Shown: piece after piece, positions 24,488 through 33,603 of the stretch
Numbering within the stretch: position 1 is the first letter of the stretch
How the letters are laid out: each line of letters opens with the position of its first letter
Assembly: GCF_015040615.1 (NCBI RefSeq)
Contig: NZ_CP060402.1
Span: 62,001-126,000 of the forward strand
Direction: 5' to 3'
Source: Microbacterium sp. YJN-G
GTDB lineage: Bacteria; Actinomycetota; Actinomycetes; Actinomycetales; Microbacteriaceae
DNA: 64,000 bases
Made by a program: the position numbers and the translations under genes
Notes under the pieces: model-generated
What the model saw: the letters and a program-made list of their open reading frames with translations, nothing else
Databases searched by the model: none
Told to the model about the DNA's origin: nothing

Positions 24488-26347
24488 ATGTCCTCAGCAT
24501 CCCTCACCTGGCGCGACGGCCGGGTCTTCCGCGACGGCGCACCGCACCGCATCCTCTCGGGCGCCGTGCACTACTTCCGCATCCACCCCGACCAGTGGGA
24601 GGACCGCCTGCGCCGCCTGGCGGCGATGGGCGCGAACACCGTCGACACGTACGTGGCGTGGAACTTCCACGAGCGCACCGAGGGCGAGATCGACTTCACC
24701 GGCTGGCGCGACGTGGCGCGCTTCATCCGCATCGCCGGCGAGGTCGGGCTCGACGTCTTCGTGCGCCCCAGCCCGTACATCTGCGCGGAGTGGTCGAACG
24801 GCGGCATCCCGTTCTGGCTCTCGGGCCGCACCCGCGCACTGCGCACCAGCGATCCGGCGTTCCTCGCCGCGGTCGACGCCTGGTACGACGCGCTCATCCC
24901 GCAGCTCGCGCCCCTGCAGGCCGCCCACGGCGGCACGATCCGGCTCATCCAGGTCGAGAACGAGTACGGCTCCTTCGGGTCGGATGCTGCGTACCTCGCG
25001 CACCTGCGCGATGGCCTCCGTGCCCGCGGGATGGTCGAGATGCTCACCACCGCCGACGGCACCACCGCCGACATGGTGCGCAACGGCAGTGTGGCGGATG
25101 CGATGGGCACCTTCACGTTCGGCACCGGGGTCGCGCTCGCCCAGGCGTTGCGCCGCGACGACCACCACCTGATGTGCAGCGAGCTGTGGGGCGGCTGGTT
25201 CGACCACTGGGGCGAGCAGCACCACGTGCGCTCGGCCGACAGCATGATCGGCACCGTGCGCGAACTGCTGGATGCCGGCGGCTCGGTGAGCATGTACATG
25301 GCGCACGGCGGCACGAACTTCGGCCTGTGGGCCGGCGCGAACCACTCGGGGCCCGCGGGCGGCGTCATCCAGCCCACGATCACCAGCTACGACTCCAACG
25401 CGCCGATCGGCGAGGACGGCACGCTGAACGACAAGTTCCACGCGCTGCGTGCCGCATTCGCGCCGTTCCACGACGGTGAGCTGCCGCCGGTGCCCGATGC
25501 TCCCCAGCGTCAGCCGGCGGCATCCGCAACTCTGATTCCGGTGGCCTCGCTGCTGGAGGTCGTGCGCGCGCAGCCGGTCGTCGCGAGCGGTCCGCAGCCG
25601 CTCACGTACGAGCAGCTCGGGGCGGAGGACGGCCTGGTCACCTATGAGGCGGACGTCACGTTCGAGGCCGGTGAGGTGCTGACGCTGCTCGAGCTGCGCG
25701 ACCGCGCCACGGTCTTCCTCGACGATGAGCGCCTCGGGACGATCGAGCACGACGGTCCGTCGACGCTGCCGCTGCCCGCGGAGGGCGGCAGCGGACGGCT
25801 GACGATCATCGTCGAGAGCCTCGGCCGCATCAACTACGGACCGCTCACCGGTGAGCACAAGGGCATTCTGCGCGGAGTGCTCATCGGCCGCCGGTTCGCG
25901 CACGGCTGGGAGCACCGGATGCTGCCGCGCGACGTCATGCCCCTCCCCGATGGGTCCCTGAGCCCGTCGAAGGGCCCGTTGCAGGATGCCGATGAGGCCA
26001 GGGGCCCTTCGAGAGCCTCAGGGACCCAGGCCTCAGGGACCCAGGCCTCTGGAACCCAGGCTTCGGGCACCCAGGACGGCATGGCCACGACATCCTTCTC
26101 CATCACCGAGCCGGCGGACGCCTGGCTCGCCTTCCCCGGCGGGGCGAAGGGCATGGTCTGGCTGAACGGCTTCCTGATCGGCCGCTACTGGGAGCGTGGC
26201 CCGCAGGTCACTCTGTGCGCACCGGCGCCGCTGTGGCGCGCCGGCGAGAACGAGGTCGTCGTGCTCGACACCGACCGGCTCGGCGCGACCGTCGAGATCC
26301 GCGAGCAGCCCGACTTCGGCGAGGCCGAGGAGTTCATCGGCTCATGA
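24488..26347 (+). CDS. GH35 beta-galactosidase
   Basis: The product has 619 residues and no signal peptide. The TIM barrel contains the acid/base Glu159 in QVENEYGSFG and the nucleophile Glu232 in CSELWGGWFDHWG, both diagnostic of GH35. C-terminal jelly-roll segments carry GMVWLNGFLIGRYW. Between residues about 490 and 530 a repeat-derived linker (GSLSPSKG, then four ASGTQ-type units) interrupts the protein before the last domain; see 25951-26074. It acts in the cytosol on short beta-galactosides. GGAG lies 5 nt before the ATG. Confidence 0.93.
   Translation: MSSASLTWRDGRVFRDGAPHRILSGAVHYFRIHPDQWEDRLRRLAAMGANTVDTYVAWNFHERTEGEIDFTGWRDVARFIRIAGEVGLDVFVRPSPYICAEWSNGGIPFWLSGRTRALRTSDPAFLAAVDAWYDALIPQLAPLQAAHGGTIRLIQVENEYGSFGSDAAYLAHLRDGLRARGMVEMLTTADGTTADMVRNGSVADAMGTFTFGTGVALAQALRRDDHHLMCSELWGGWFDHWGEQHHVRSADSMIGTVRELLDAGGSVSMYMAHGGTNFGLWAGANHSGPAGGVIQPTITSYDSNAPIGEDGTLNDKFHALRAAFAPFHDGELPPVPDAPQRQPAASATLIPVASLLEVVRAQPVVASGPQPLTYEQLGAEDGLVTYEADVTFEAGEVLTLLELRDRATVFLDDERLGTIEHDGPSTLPLPAEGGSGRLTIIVESLGRINYGPLTGEHKGILRGVLIGRRFAHGWEHRMLPRDVMPLPDGSLSPSKGPLQDADEARGPSRASGTQASGTQASGTQASGTQDGMATTSFSITEPADAWLAFPGGAKGMVWLNGFLIGRYWERGPQVTLCAPAPLWRAGENEVVVLDTDRLGATVEIREQPDFGEAEEFIGS
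25951..26074. repeat. In-frame repeat insertion inside the GH35 gene
   Basis: TGGGTCCCTGAGCCCGTCGA begins at 25951, and its inverse AGCCTCAGGGACCCA ends at 26028, so the two ends face each other. Four 15-bp units (GCCTCAGGGACCCAG and variants) then follow at 26015, 26030, 26045 and 26060, encoding ASGTQ repeats. Confidence 0.85.
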
Positions 26348-26448
26348 CGGCGATCTGAGGCGCCACGGGCGCAGGAATAGGGAATCCTCCCGATGCTCGC
26401 CCACCCCCTCAGCGAGGAGTGTAGGGATGCACCGGAAGGGGACATCCC

Positions 26449-26736
26449 ATGTACCAGAATGACTACCTCACCTATCGCGTGACCAGCGCTGAGACCGAGC
26501 GTGCGACGCGGCTGGCCGAGCGCCGCCGGATGATCGAGGAGCACGCCGACCGCATCGTGCCGCGCCAGGGACTGCTGAGCCGGATCGTGCGAGCCATCGC
26601 TCCGCGCTCCGCCTCGCAGCACGCCACCTCGCAGCACGCCACCGCGCGGACGGCGAGCCCCGCCGCACCCCGCGCGCGGCGTGTAGCCGAGACGGCCTGC
26701 CCGGCCGGCGCCCGCTGCGCCCTGAACGACGCATGA
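26449..26736 (+). CDS. Small basic hypothetical protein
   Basis: The product has 95 residues: a charged helical N-terminal half (TSAETERATRLAERRRMIEE), then a low-complexity Ala/Ser/Arg tail with a duplicated ATSQHAT-type unit. I recognise no domain and no signal. GGAAGGGGA provides the ribosome site, enclosed between GGGATG (26424-26429) and CATCCC (26443-26448), which could pair and hide it. It lies directly before the LuxR gene. Confidence 0.65.
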   Translation: MYQNDYLTYRVTSAETERATRLAERRRMIEEHADRIVPRQGLLSRIVRAIAPRSASQHATSQHATARTASPAAPRARRVAETACPAGARCALNDA

Positions 26737-26831
26737 CCGACGGTCGCGACGCGCTGCTCGCCGGCGGGCGGATCCCGCCCGCCGGTGGGCAGACCCGCCC
26801 CGATGGCGGCGGCTGGTGGCACGATGAGAAC

Positions 26832-29702
26832 ATGTCCGTCATCGTGTCGAGCCCCGAGATCGTGGGCCGCGACGCCGAACTGGAGTTGCTCGACGCCGCG
26901 CTGCGTCGCGCCGTCGCCGGCGAGCCGGCATCCGTCCTGGTCGCCGGCGAAGCAGGGATCGGCAAGTCGCGCCTGCTGCGCGAGTTCCGCGACAGGACGG
27001 CGGATGCTGCGCTCGTGCTCACCGGCTGGTGCCTCGACTACGGCGCGACGCCCGCGCCGTACGGGCCGCTGCCGGCGATCCTGCGCGGTGCGCTCGCCGC
27101 CCTCGGGGATGCCGCTGCCGAGACGGCGGGGCCGGCACGCGAGGCGCTGCGGGTGCTGCTGCCCGAACTCGGTGACGAGGCCGTCGACCGCGCGGTCGGC
27201 GCCGAGGGCGTGCGCGAGGCGATCGCCAACGTGCTCGAAGCCGCGGCGGCACGGCATCCGGTCGTCGTCCTCGTCGAAGACCTGCACTGGGCCGACGACG
27301 CGACCCTTTCGACGCTCGCCTTCCTGCTGCGCGCGCTGGCCGGGCACCGCATCCTCTTCGCGATCTCCTGCCGCGTCGACGAGGTGCGCCGCGGCGGCGC
27401 AGTGCGCACCTTCCTCGTCGAAGCCGAGCGTGCGCGACTGCTCGAACGCGTCCCTCTCGGGCGTCTCGAGCCGGTGCAGGTGCGCGATCTGGCCGAGGCG
27501 CTGAACGCGTCCATCGACGACGCCGCCTTCGCGCGGCTGCTCGAGCGCTCGGAAGGCGTGCCGTTCTTCATCGAAGAGCTCGCCTGTGGCGCCACCGGGC
27601 CGCTGCCCGACTCGCTGCGCGAATTGCTGCTGGTGCGCTTCGACGCCGTCAGCGACGACGCCAAGCGCATCATCCGGGTCGTCTCGGCATCCGACGACGC
27701 GATCGACCACGATCTGCTGTCCGCACTCGTCGGCCTGCCCGACGAACGCCTCGACGCCGGCATCCGCGAGGCCGTCGGGGCGGCACTGCTGGCCGTGCGC
27801 ACCGACGAGGCCTACGGGTTCCGGCACGCGCTGCTGCGCGAGGCGGTGCACGACGACCTGCTGCCCGGGGAGCGCGCCCGCCTGCACCGCGCCTACGCCG
27901 AGGCGCTCGAGGAGCGGTCGGCCCGGGGCGTCTCCGGACTGGAGTCTGCGCTCGCCTTCCACTGGCACCAGGCGCACGACGCCCGCCGGGCGCTCATCGC
28001 CGCGATCCAGGCGATGCGCAGCGCCAAGTCCCGCTTCGCGTTCGCGACCGCCGGCCGGTTCGGCGAGCTCGCCCTCGAGCTGTGGGATCAGGTGCCGGAT
28101 GCCGCCGACGCGGTCGGCATCACGCACATCACCCTTCTGTCGCGACTGGGCTCTGTGCTGCGCAACGCCGGCTACGACGAGCGCGCCCTGACCGTCGTGA
28201 ACCTCGCCCTGGACGAGGTCGACGACGACACGCCCCCGATCGTGCGGGTCAAGCTGCTGCGCGACAAGGGGCAGTATCTGAAGAACGTCGGCCGGCCCGG
28301 CTCGGTGGCACTCCTGCATGAGGCGCTCGAGCGGATGAAGGATGTCGACGATGAGGGCCTGCATGCGACCCTGCTGAACGTGCTCGCCGGCCGGCTCATG
28401 ATCGAGGGCAGGGTCGAAGAGGCCATCGCCACCGCCGACCAGGCGATGGAGATCGCGCGGCGGGTCGGCCTCGACACGCAGCTGTCCATCGCCGCGAACC
28501 TGCGGGCCTGCTGCCTGCTGCACCTGGGCGAGATCGAGCAGTCGATGCGGGGCTACGCGATGGCCTGGGAGCATGCCCACGACACCGACGCGCGACTGCG
28601 CTACTGGGTGAACCACTCCGACTCGCTGAGCATCATCGGGCGCTACCGCGAAGCTCTGCACACCGCCGAGACCGGCATCGCCCACGCCCGCGAGATCGGG
28701 CTGGAGCGCTCGACCGGATCGATCCTCACCGAGAACATGGTCGGCCCGCTGCTCGAACTGGGCGAGATCGACCGCGTCGACAAGCTGCTGTGGAACGACC
28801 TCGCCGCCCGCAGCTACCGGATCTTCCGCGTGTACACGACACTGTCTCGGATCCGCGCGATGGTGTGGCGCGACCGCATCGATGAGGCCGAGGCACTGCT
28901 GCGGGAGTGGCGCCCGGTGATGCAGTCGATCGCCGAGTTCGAACGACAGGTCTGGTACTCGCTCACCGACGTCGAGATGACCCTCGCGATCGGCGCAGGA
29001 CGGCTGCTCGACGCCGCCGACACCCTCGAGCGCATGATCGAGAACGAGCACCCGCGACTCGCGAACAGCGCCAGGAGGTTGCTGGACGGCGGCCTGATCG
29101 TGGCGGGACTGCGGGCGACCGGAGCGCACGCGCGCGCAGCCGAACTCGCCGGGCGGGTCCGCACGGCGTGGATGAGCAGCGTGCGCGAATTCGCCGACTG
29201 GGGCGTGCTGCTGGAGGCACTGCTCGACGGCGGATCCACGGCGCTGCGCGCCGCGATCCCGGTGGCCGACCGCATCGACGGTCCGGTGATGTTCACCGCC
29301 GCGCTGCGGCTCGAGCTCGCCCGCGCGCTCGTCTCCGAGCGCGGCGACCGGGCCGAAGCGGCATCCGCTCTCGCCGAGGCGGCGCGCATCGCGCACCGGA
29401 TCGGACACGCACGACTGCAGCGCGAGACGGCCGAGTTCGCGGAGGCCAGCCGGCTCGGTGCGGCATCCGCCCGCGGCGGCGGCAGCGAGCTGACCGAGCG
29501 CGAGCGGCAGGTGCTCGACCTGCTCGCCGAGGGACTCAGCAACCGGCAGATCGGCGAGCGCCTGTTCATCAGCGTCAAGACCGTCAGCGTGCACGTCTCG
29601 GCCGTGCTGCGCAAGCTCGGCGTCGCCACGCGCGCCGAGGCGGCGGCGCGGCACCGTGATGCGCGCGAAGTTCCGGATGCCGTGGCGGCGCCCGCGCGCT
29701 GA
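26832..29702 (+). CDS. LAL-type LuxR family transcriptional regulator
   Basis: The product has 956 residues: an N-terminal AAA/STAND ATPase with Walker A GEAGIGKS and Walker B VVVLVEDLHWAD, a long TPR-like helical middle, and a C-terminal LuxR helix-turn-helix (LTERERQVLDLLAEGLSNRQ, then IGERLFISVKTVSVHVSAVL). Such regulators integrate a ligand through the helical domain; the ligand is unknown. The ATG at 26832 is preceded at 6 nt by CACGAT and could be leaderless. An upstream in-frame ATG at 26733 overlaps the previous gene and adds 33 low-complexity residues. The targets may include the preceding GH35 region or distant genes. Confidence 0.9.
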   Translation: MSVIVSSPEIVGRDAELELLDAALRRAVAGEPASVLVAGEAGIGKSRLLREFRDRTADAALVLTGWCLDYGATPAPYGPLPAILRGALAALGDAAAETAGPAREALRVLLPELGDEAVDRAVGAEGVREAIANVLEAAAARHPVVVLVEDLHWADDATLSTLAFLLRALAGHRILFAISCRVDEVRRGGAVRTFLVEAERARLLERVPLGRLEPVQVRDLAEALNASIDDAAFARLLERSEGVPFFIEELACGATGPLPDSLRELLLVRFDAVSDDAKRIIRVVSASDDAIDHDLLSALVGLPDERLDAGIREAVGAALLAVRTDEAYGFRHALLREAVHDDLLPGERARLHRAYAEALEERSARGVSGLESALAFHWHQAHDARRALIAAIQAMRSAKSRFAFATAGRFGELALELWDQVPDAADAVGITHITLLSRLGSVLRNAGYDERALTVVNLALDEVDDDTPPIVRVKLLRDKGQYLKNVGRPGSVALLHEALERMKDVDDEGLHATLLNVLAGRLMIEGRVEEAIATADQAMEIARRVGLDTQLSIAANLRACCLLHLGEIEQSMRGYAMAWEHAHDTDARLRYWVNHSDSLSIIGRYREALHTAETGIAHAREIGLERSTGSILTENMVGPLLELGEIDRVDKLLWNDLAARSYRIFRVYTTLSRIRAMVWRDRIDEAEALLREWRPVMQSIAEFERQVWYSLTDVEMTLAIGAGRLLDAADTLERMIENEHPRLANSARRLLDGGLIVAGLRATGAHARAAELAGRVRTAWMSSVREFADWGVLLEALLDGGSTALRAAIPVADRIDGPVMFTAALRLELARALVSERGDRAEAASALAEAARIAHRIGHARLQRETAEFAEASRLGAASARGGGSELTERERQVLDLLAEGLSNRQIGERLFISVKTVSVHVSAVLRKLGVATRAEAAARHRDAREVPDAVAAPAR

Positions 29703-29770
29703 ACGCGCGCGCCCGGCCGCGGTGGCCGCGCACGAACAGGCTGTCCGCGAATAATTCCTGCCGCGAGGGA

Positions 29771-29824
29771 ATACCCCTAGGGGGTATCTTGTAGTAACGT
29801 TGTGCAAGTACCCCGAGGGGGTAC
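29771..29824. promoter_or_regulatory. Two CsoR-like boxes flanking the copZ promoter
   Basis: ATACCCCTAGGGGGTAT (29771-29787) and GTACCCCGAGGGGGTAC (29808-29824) are nearly perfect palindromes of the G-tract type bound by the copper repressor CsoR. TAGTAA (29792-29797) between them is a likely -10. The arrangement fits repression released by Cu(I). Confidence 0.85.
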
Positions 29825-29844
29825 TCCGACGAATGGGAGGCACC

Positions 29845-30054
29845 ATGACCACGACTGAGTTCCAGGTGACCGGGATGACCTGCGGCCACTGCGAGATGTC
29901 CGTGCGCGAAGAGGTCGAGAAGATCTCGGGCGTCGAGAGCATCGATGTCAGCGCGCAGACCGGCCGGCTCGTCGTCGGCTCCGCCGCACCCATCGACGTC
30001 GCCGCAGTGATCGCGGCCGTCGATGAGGCCGGCTACCAGGCGGTGTCGGCCTGA
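29845..30054 (+). CDS. copZ: Copper chaperone CopZ-like (HMA domain)
   Basis: The product has 69 residues and a single heavy-metal-associated domain with VTGMTCGHCEMSV, whose two Cys residues bind Cu(I). It is a cytosolic chaperone that would hand copper to the ATPases downstream. GGGAGG lies 6 nt before the ATG at 29845. The stop overlaps the next start (TGATG), so the next gene is translationally coupled. Confidence 0.92.
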   Translation: MTTTEFQVTGMTCGHCEMSVREEVEKISGVESIDVSAQTGRLVVGSAAPIDVAAVIAAVDEAGYQAVSA

Positions 30055-31022
30055 TGAACGCCGCGGCACGCCTGGGCCTGTTCGGCCTGGGTCTGGTGGC
30101 GGTGTTCGGCCTCGCCGCAGCCGCATCGGGTGCGATCGCGCCCGAGGGCACCGCCACCGAATGGACCACCTCGCAGAAGGAGGCAGCCATGCAGGACCAT
30201 GAATCCTCCGCGCCGCACGACGACGCGGCATCCGACGGCGGCACCAGCGCCGATGCCTACGGCCACGGCAGCACCAGTGCCGAGGCCGGCGGCCACGGCG
30301 CAGCGCCGGCGCACCTCGGTGGCCTCGCCATCGAGCAGGGCGGCTACACGCTCGGCGAGATCAGCGCCCCCGCCGCCACCGGCGAGAGCGGAACTTTGAG
30401 CTTCCGTATCCTCGACGCCCACGGCGAGCCGGTCACGGCCTACGAGATCGAGCACGACAAAGAGCTGCACCTCATCGTGGTGCGCACCGACGGCGCCGAG
30501 TTCCGTCATGTGCATCCGGAGCGGGATGCCGACGGCGTCTGGTCCATCGACTGGACCTGGGCACAGGCCGGCTCGTACCGCGTGTTCGCCGACTTCGCGG
30601 CATCCGGAGCCGACGCCGTCACCCTGTCGCGCACCGTGCAGGTCGCGGGGTCGCTGACCCCGTTCGACCCGCAGCCCACACGCCACACCGTCGTGGCCGG
30701 TTACGACGTGCAGCTGCGCGGCGACCTCGTCGCCGGCGCGGCATCCGAACTGACCGTCTCGGTGACCGAGGACGGCGCACCCGTCACCACCCTCGAGCCC
30801 TACCTCGGCGCCTTCGGTCATCTCGTCGCGCTGCGCCAGGGCGACCTCGGCTACGCGCATGTGCACCCCGACGGCGCCATGCCGCAGGCCGGCGACACCT
30901 CGGGCCCTGACGTGCCGTTCACGGCATCCGCGCCCACCGAGGGGCGCTACCTGCTCTACTTCGACTTCCAGATCGACGGCGTCGTGCACTCCGTGCCGTT
31001 CGTCGTCGACACCACCCGCTGA
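30054..31022 (+). CDS. Membrane-anchored His-rich protein of the copper operon
   Basis: The product has 322 residues. One N-terminal helix ([20 protein letters not shown]) anchors or exports it. A spacer rich in His, Gly and Ser ([20 protein letters not shown]) and two beta-sandwich-like parts with [20 protein letters not shown] and [20 protein letters not shown] follow. The repeated HVHP/HLV pattern suggests extracytoplasmic metal binding. Such proteins recur in actinobacterial copper operons, but I know no established activity. It lies between copZ and copA (20-bp gap). Confidence 0.75.
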   Translation: MNAAARLGLFGLGLVAVFGLAAAASGAIAPEGTATEWTTSQKEAAMQDHESSAPHDDAASDGGTSADAYGHGSTSAEAGGHGAAPAHLGGLAIEQGGYTLGEISAPAATGESGTLSFRILDAHGEPVTAYEIEHDKELHLIVVRTDGAEFRHVHPERDADGVWSIDWTWAQAGSYRVFADFAASGADAVTLSRTVQVAGSLTPFDPQPTRHTVVAGYDVQLRGDLVAGAASELTVSVTEDGAPVTTLEPYLGAFGHLVALRQGDLGYAHVHPDGAMPQAGDTSGPDVPFTASAPTEGRYLLYFDFQIDGVVHSVPFVVDTTR

Positions 31023-31042
31023 CCCCCTCGAGGAGCACCATC

Positions 31043-33352
31043 ATGAGCGCCGCAGAGCAGACCCGCATCGATCTCGAGATCGGCGGGATGACCTGTGCGT
31101 CGTGTGCGATGCGCATCGAGAAGAAGCTCAACAAGCTCGACGGCGTCACCGCGACCGTGAACTACGCGACCGAGAAGGCCCAGGTCACCGTCGACGGGCC
31201 GATCGACCCGGCGGTGCTGATCACCGAGGTCGAGAACGCCGGGTACTCGGCGGCCCTGCCCGCGCCTCCGGATGCACCCCGCGCCGACGACGCCGAGACC
31301 CGCGAGGACCGTGAGCTGCGCTCGCTGCGTCACCGGCTGATCGGCTCGATCGTGTTGTCGGTGCCGGTGATCCTGCTGGCGATGATCCCCGCCCTGCAGT
31401 TCACCTACTGGCAGTGGGCATCCCTCGCGCTTGCCGCGCCGGTGATCGTGTGGGCGGCGTGGCCGTTCCACCGCGCCGCCTGGGTGAACCTGCGCCACGG
31501 CGCAGCCACCATGGACACGCTCATCAGCATCGGCACCACGGCCGCGTTCCTCTGGTCGCTCTACGCGCTGTTCCTCGGCACGGCCGGCGAACCGGGGATG
31601 ACGCACGGGTTCTCCTTCACGATCGCCCCGAGCGACGGCGCCGCCAACATCTACCTCGAGGTCGCCGCCGGAGTCACGATGTTCGTGCTCGCCGGACGCT
31701 ACTTCGAGAAGCGCGCCAAGCGCCGCGCCGGGGCCGCACTGCGGGCGCTGCTCGAGCTGGGCGCGAAGGACGTCGCCGTGCTGCGCGGCGGCGTCGAGAC
31801 GCGCATCCCCACGGCGGATCTGCGCGTCGGCGACGAGTTCGTCGTGCGGCCAGGCGAGAAGATCGCCACCGACGGCGTCGTCGTCTCGGGCTTGTCCGCG
31901 ATCGACCAGTCGATGATCACCGGTGAATCGGTGCCCGTTGAGGTCGGCGCCGGGGATGCCGTGACCGGCGCGACCGTGAACGCCGGCGGACGGCTGGTGG
32001 TGCGGGCGACCCGCGTCGGCGCCGACACCCAGCTGGCGCAGATGGCGCGGCTGGTCGAAGAGGCGCAGACCGGCAAGGCCGAGGTGCAGCGCCTCGCCGA
32101 CCGCATCTCGGGCGTCTTCGTGCCGATCGTCATCGCGATCGCCGTGGCGACGCTCGGCGCCTGGATGGGTGCCGGGTTCCCGGCATCCGCTGCCTTCACC
32201 GCCGCCGTGGCGGTGCTCATCATCGCCTGCCCCTGCGCGCTCGGGCTGGCCACTCCCACCGCGCTGCTGGTCGGCACGGGGCGCGGCGCGCAGCTCGGCA
32301 TCCTCATCAAGGGGCCGGAGGTGCTCGAGTCGACCCGTCGCGTCGACATCGTCGTGCTCGACAAGACCGGCACGGTCACCGAGGGACGGATGAGTGTCGT
32401 CGCGGTCGTGCCCGAGGAGGGGGCGGATGCCGCGCAGCTGCTGCGGCTCGCCGCAGCCGTCGAGCACGCCAGTGAGCATCCGATCGCCCGCGCGATCGCC
32501 TCGGCGGGCGCGGAATCCGCGGACGAACTGGTCGGCGGCCGGCGCGCCGCCGGCGGACATGCCGCCATCGACGCGAATGGTCCGGGTTCTCCGGATGCTG
32601 GGCTGCCGCCGGTCGAGTCGTTCCAGAACGTCGAGGGGCGCGGGGTCACCGGCGTCGTCGAGGGGCACGCCATGCTCGTCGGCCGGAGCTCGCTGCTCGA
32701 GGACTGGGCGATCCACCCCTCGGACGCGTTGCTTGCGGCGAAGGCGGATGCCGAGAGCGCGGGCCAGACCGCTGTACTGGTCGCCTGGGACGGCGCCGCC
32801 CGCGGCATGATCGTGGTCTCCGACGAGGTCAAGCCCACCAGCGCCGAGGCGGTCGCCTCGCTCAAGGCGCTCGGCCTGACGCCGGTGCTGCTCACCGGCG
32901 ACAACGAGGCTGCGGCCCGGCACATCGCCGCGAAGGTCGGCATCGACCAGGTCATCGCCGAGGTGCTGCCGGCGGACAAGGTCGCCGTCGTGTCGCGGCT
33001 GCAGGCCGAGGGCAAGGTCGTCGCGATGGTCGGCGACGGCGTCAACGACGCTCCCGCCCTCGCGCAGGCCGACCTGGGCATGGCGATGGGAACGGGAACG
33101 GATGTCGCGATCGAGGCATCCGACATCACCCTGGTGCGCGGTGACCTGCGCGCGGCGGCGGATGCCATCCGGCTCTCGCGCCGCACGCTCGGCACGATCA
33201 AGGGCAACCTGTTCTGGGCCTTCGCCTACAACACCGCGGCGATTCCGCTCGCCGCGCTCGGTCTGCTGAACCCGATGCTCGCCGGTGCGGCGATGGCGTT
33301 CTCGAGCGTCTTCGTCGTCGGAAACAGCCTGCGCCTGCGCACCTTCCGCTGA
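31043..33352 (+). CDS. copA: Cu(I)-exporting P1B-1 ATPase
   Basis: The product has 769 residues. One N-terminal HMA domain carries [16 protein letters not shown]. The membrane part has the CPC motif ([13 protein letters not shown]) and, near the end, [10 protein letters not shown] with [16 protein letters not shown], as in CopA. Cytoplasmic signatures are ITGESVPVE (actuator), DKTGTVTEG (phosphorylated Asp), SEHPIARAI and [10 protein letters not shown]. It pumps Cu+ out of the cytosol. GAGGAG precedes the ATG. It follows the His-rich protein and belongs to the CsoR-controlled operon. Confidence 0.95.
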   Translation: MSAAEQTRIDLEIGGMTCASCAMRIEKKLNKLDGVTATVNYATEKAQVTVDGPIDPAVLITEVENAGYSAALPAPPDAPRADDAETREDRELRSLRHRLIGSIVLSVPVILLAMIPALQFTYWQWASLALAAPVIVWAAWPFHRAAWVNLRHGAATMDTLISIGTTAAFLWSLYALFLGTAGEPGMTHGFSFTIAPSDGAANIYLEVAAGVTMFVLAGRYFEKRAKRRAGAALRALLELGAKDVAVLRGGVETRIPTADLRVGDEFVVRPGEKIATDGVVVSGLSAIDQSMITGESVPVEVGAGDAVTGATVNAGGRLVVRATRVGADTQLAQMARLVEEAQTGKAEVQRLADRISGVFVPIVIAIAVATLGAWMGAGFPASAAFTAAVAVLIIACPCALGLATPTALLVGTGRGAQLGILIKGPEVLESTRRVDIVVLDKTGTVTEGRMSVVAVVPEEGADAAQLLRLAAAVEHASEHPIARAIASAGAESADELVGGRRAAGGHAAIDANGPGSPDAGLPPVESFQNVEGRGVTGVVEGHAMLVGRSSLLEDWAIHPSDALLAAKADAESAGQTAVLVAWDGAARGMIVVSDEVKPTSAEAVASLKALGLTPVLLTGDNEAAARHIAAKVGIDQVIAEVLPADKVAVVSRLQAEGKVVAMVGDGVNDAPALAQADLGMAMGTGTDVAIEASDITLVRGDLRAAADAIRLSRRTLGTIKGNLFWAFAYNTAAIPLAALGLLNPMLAGAAMAFSSVFVVGNSLRLRTFR

Positions 33353-33410
33353 CCCACCCACCCCTCGCTCCCATACGGGAGCCGGTGTGGTCGGGGCGTC
33401 TTCTCCGTTC

Positions 33411-33508
33411 AGGTCGCACTTCGTCCCGGTATGGCGGCGGCCGCTTTCCGGGACGGATCGCGACCTGGACAGGTACTGTCGGGCGTGAGCGGGTCGGATC
33501 GCGACCCG
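33411..33508. repeat. Inverted repeat with 19-nt arms
   Basis: AGGTCGCACTTCGTCCCGG (33411-33429) faces CCGGGACGGATCGCGACCT (33448-33466); the 19-nt arms pair with three mismatches. A further palindrome, CGGGTCGGATCGCGACCCG, spans 33490-33508. It fills most of the 250-bp gap between the copA and copB genes. Confidence 0.7.
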
Positions 33509-33533
33509 AGGGTTGTGGACCGGTAGCCGCGGG

Positions 33534-33552
33534 AATACCCTAGGGGGGTATT
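33534..33552. promoter_or_regulatory. CsoR-like box before copB
   Basis: AATACCCTAGGGGGGTATT is the same palindrome type as the two boxes before copZ. It lies about 50 bp before the copB start, so copB probably has its own copper-controlled promoter. Confidence 0.8.
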
Positions 33553-33603
33553 CGGTTGCGGACAACAAAGGCCGACGTCGTCGGCTGAACCGAGGAGGCT
33601 CGC

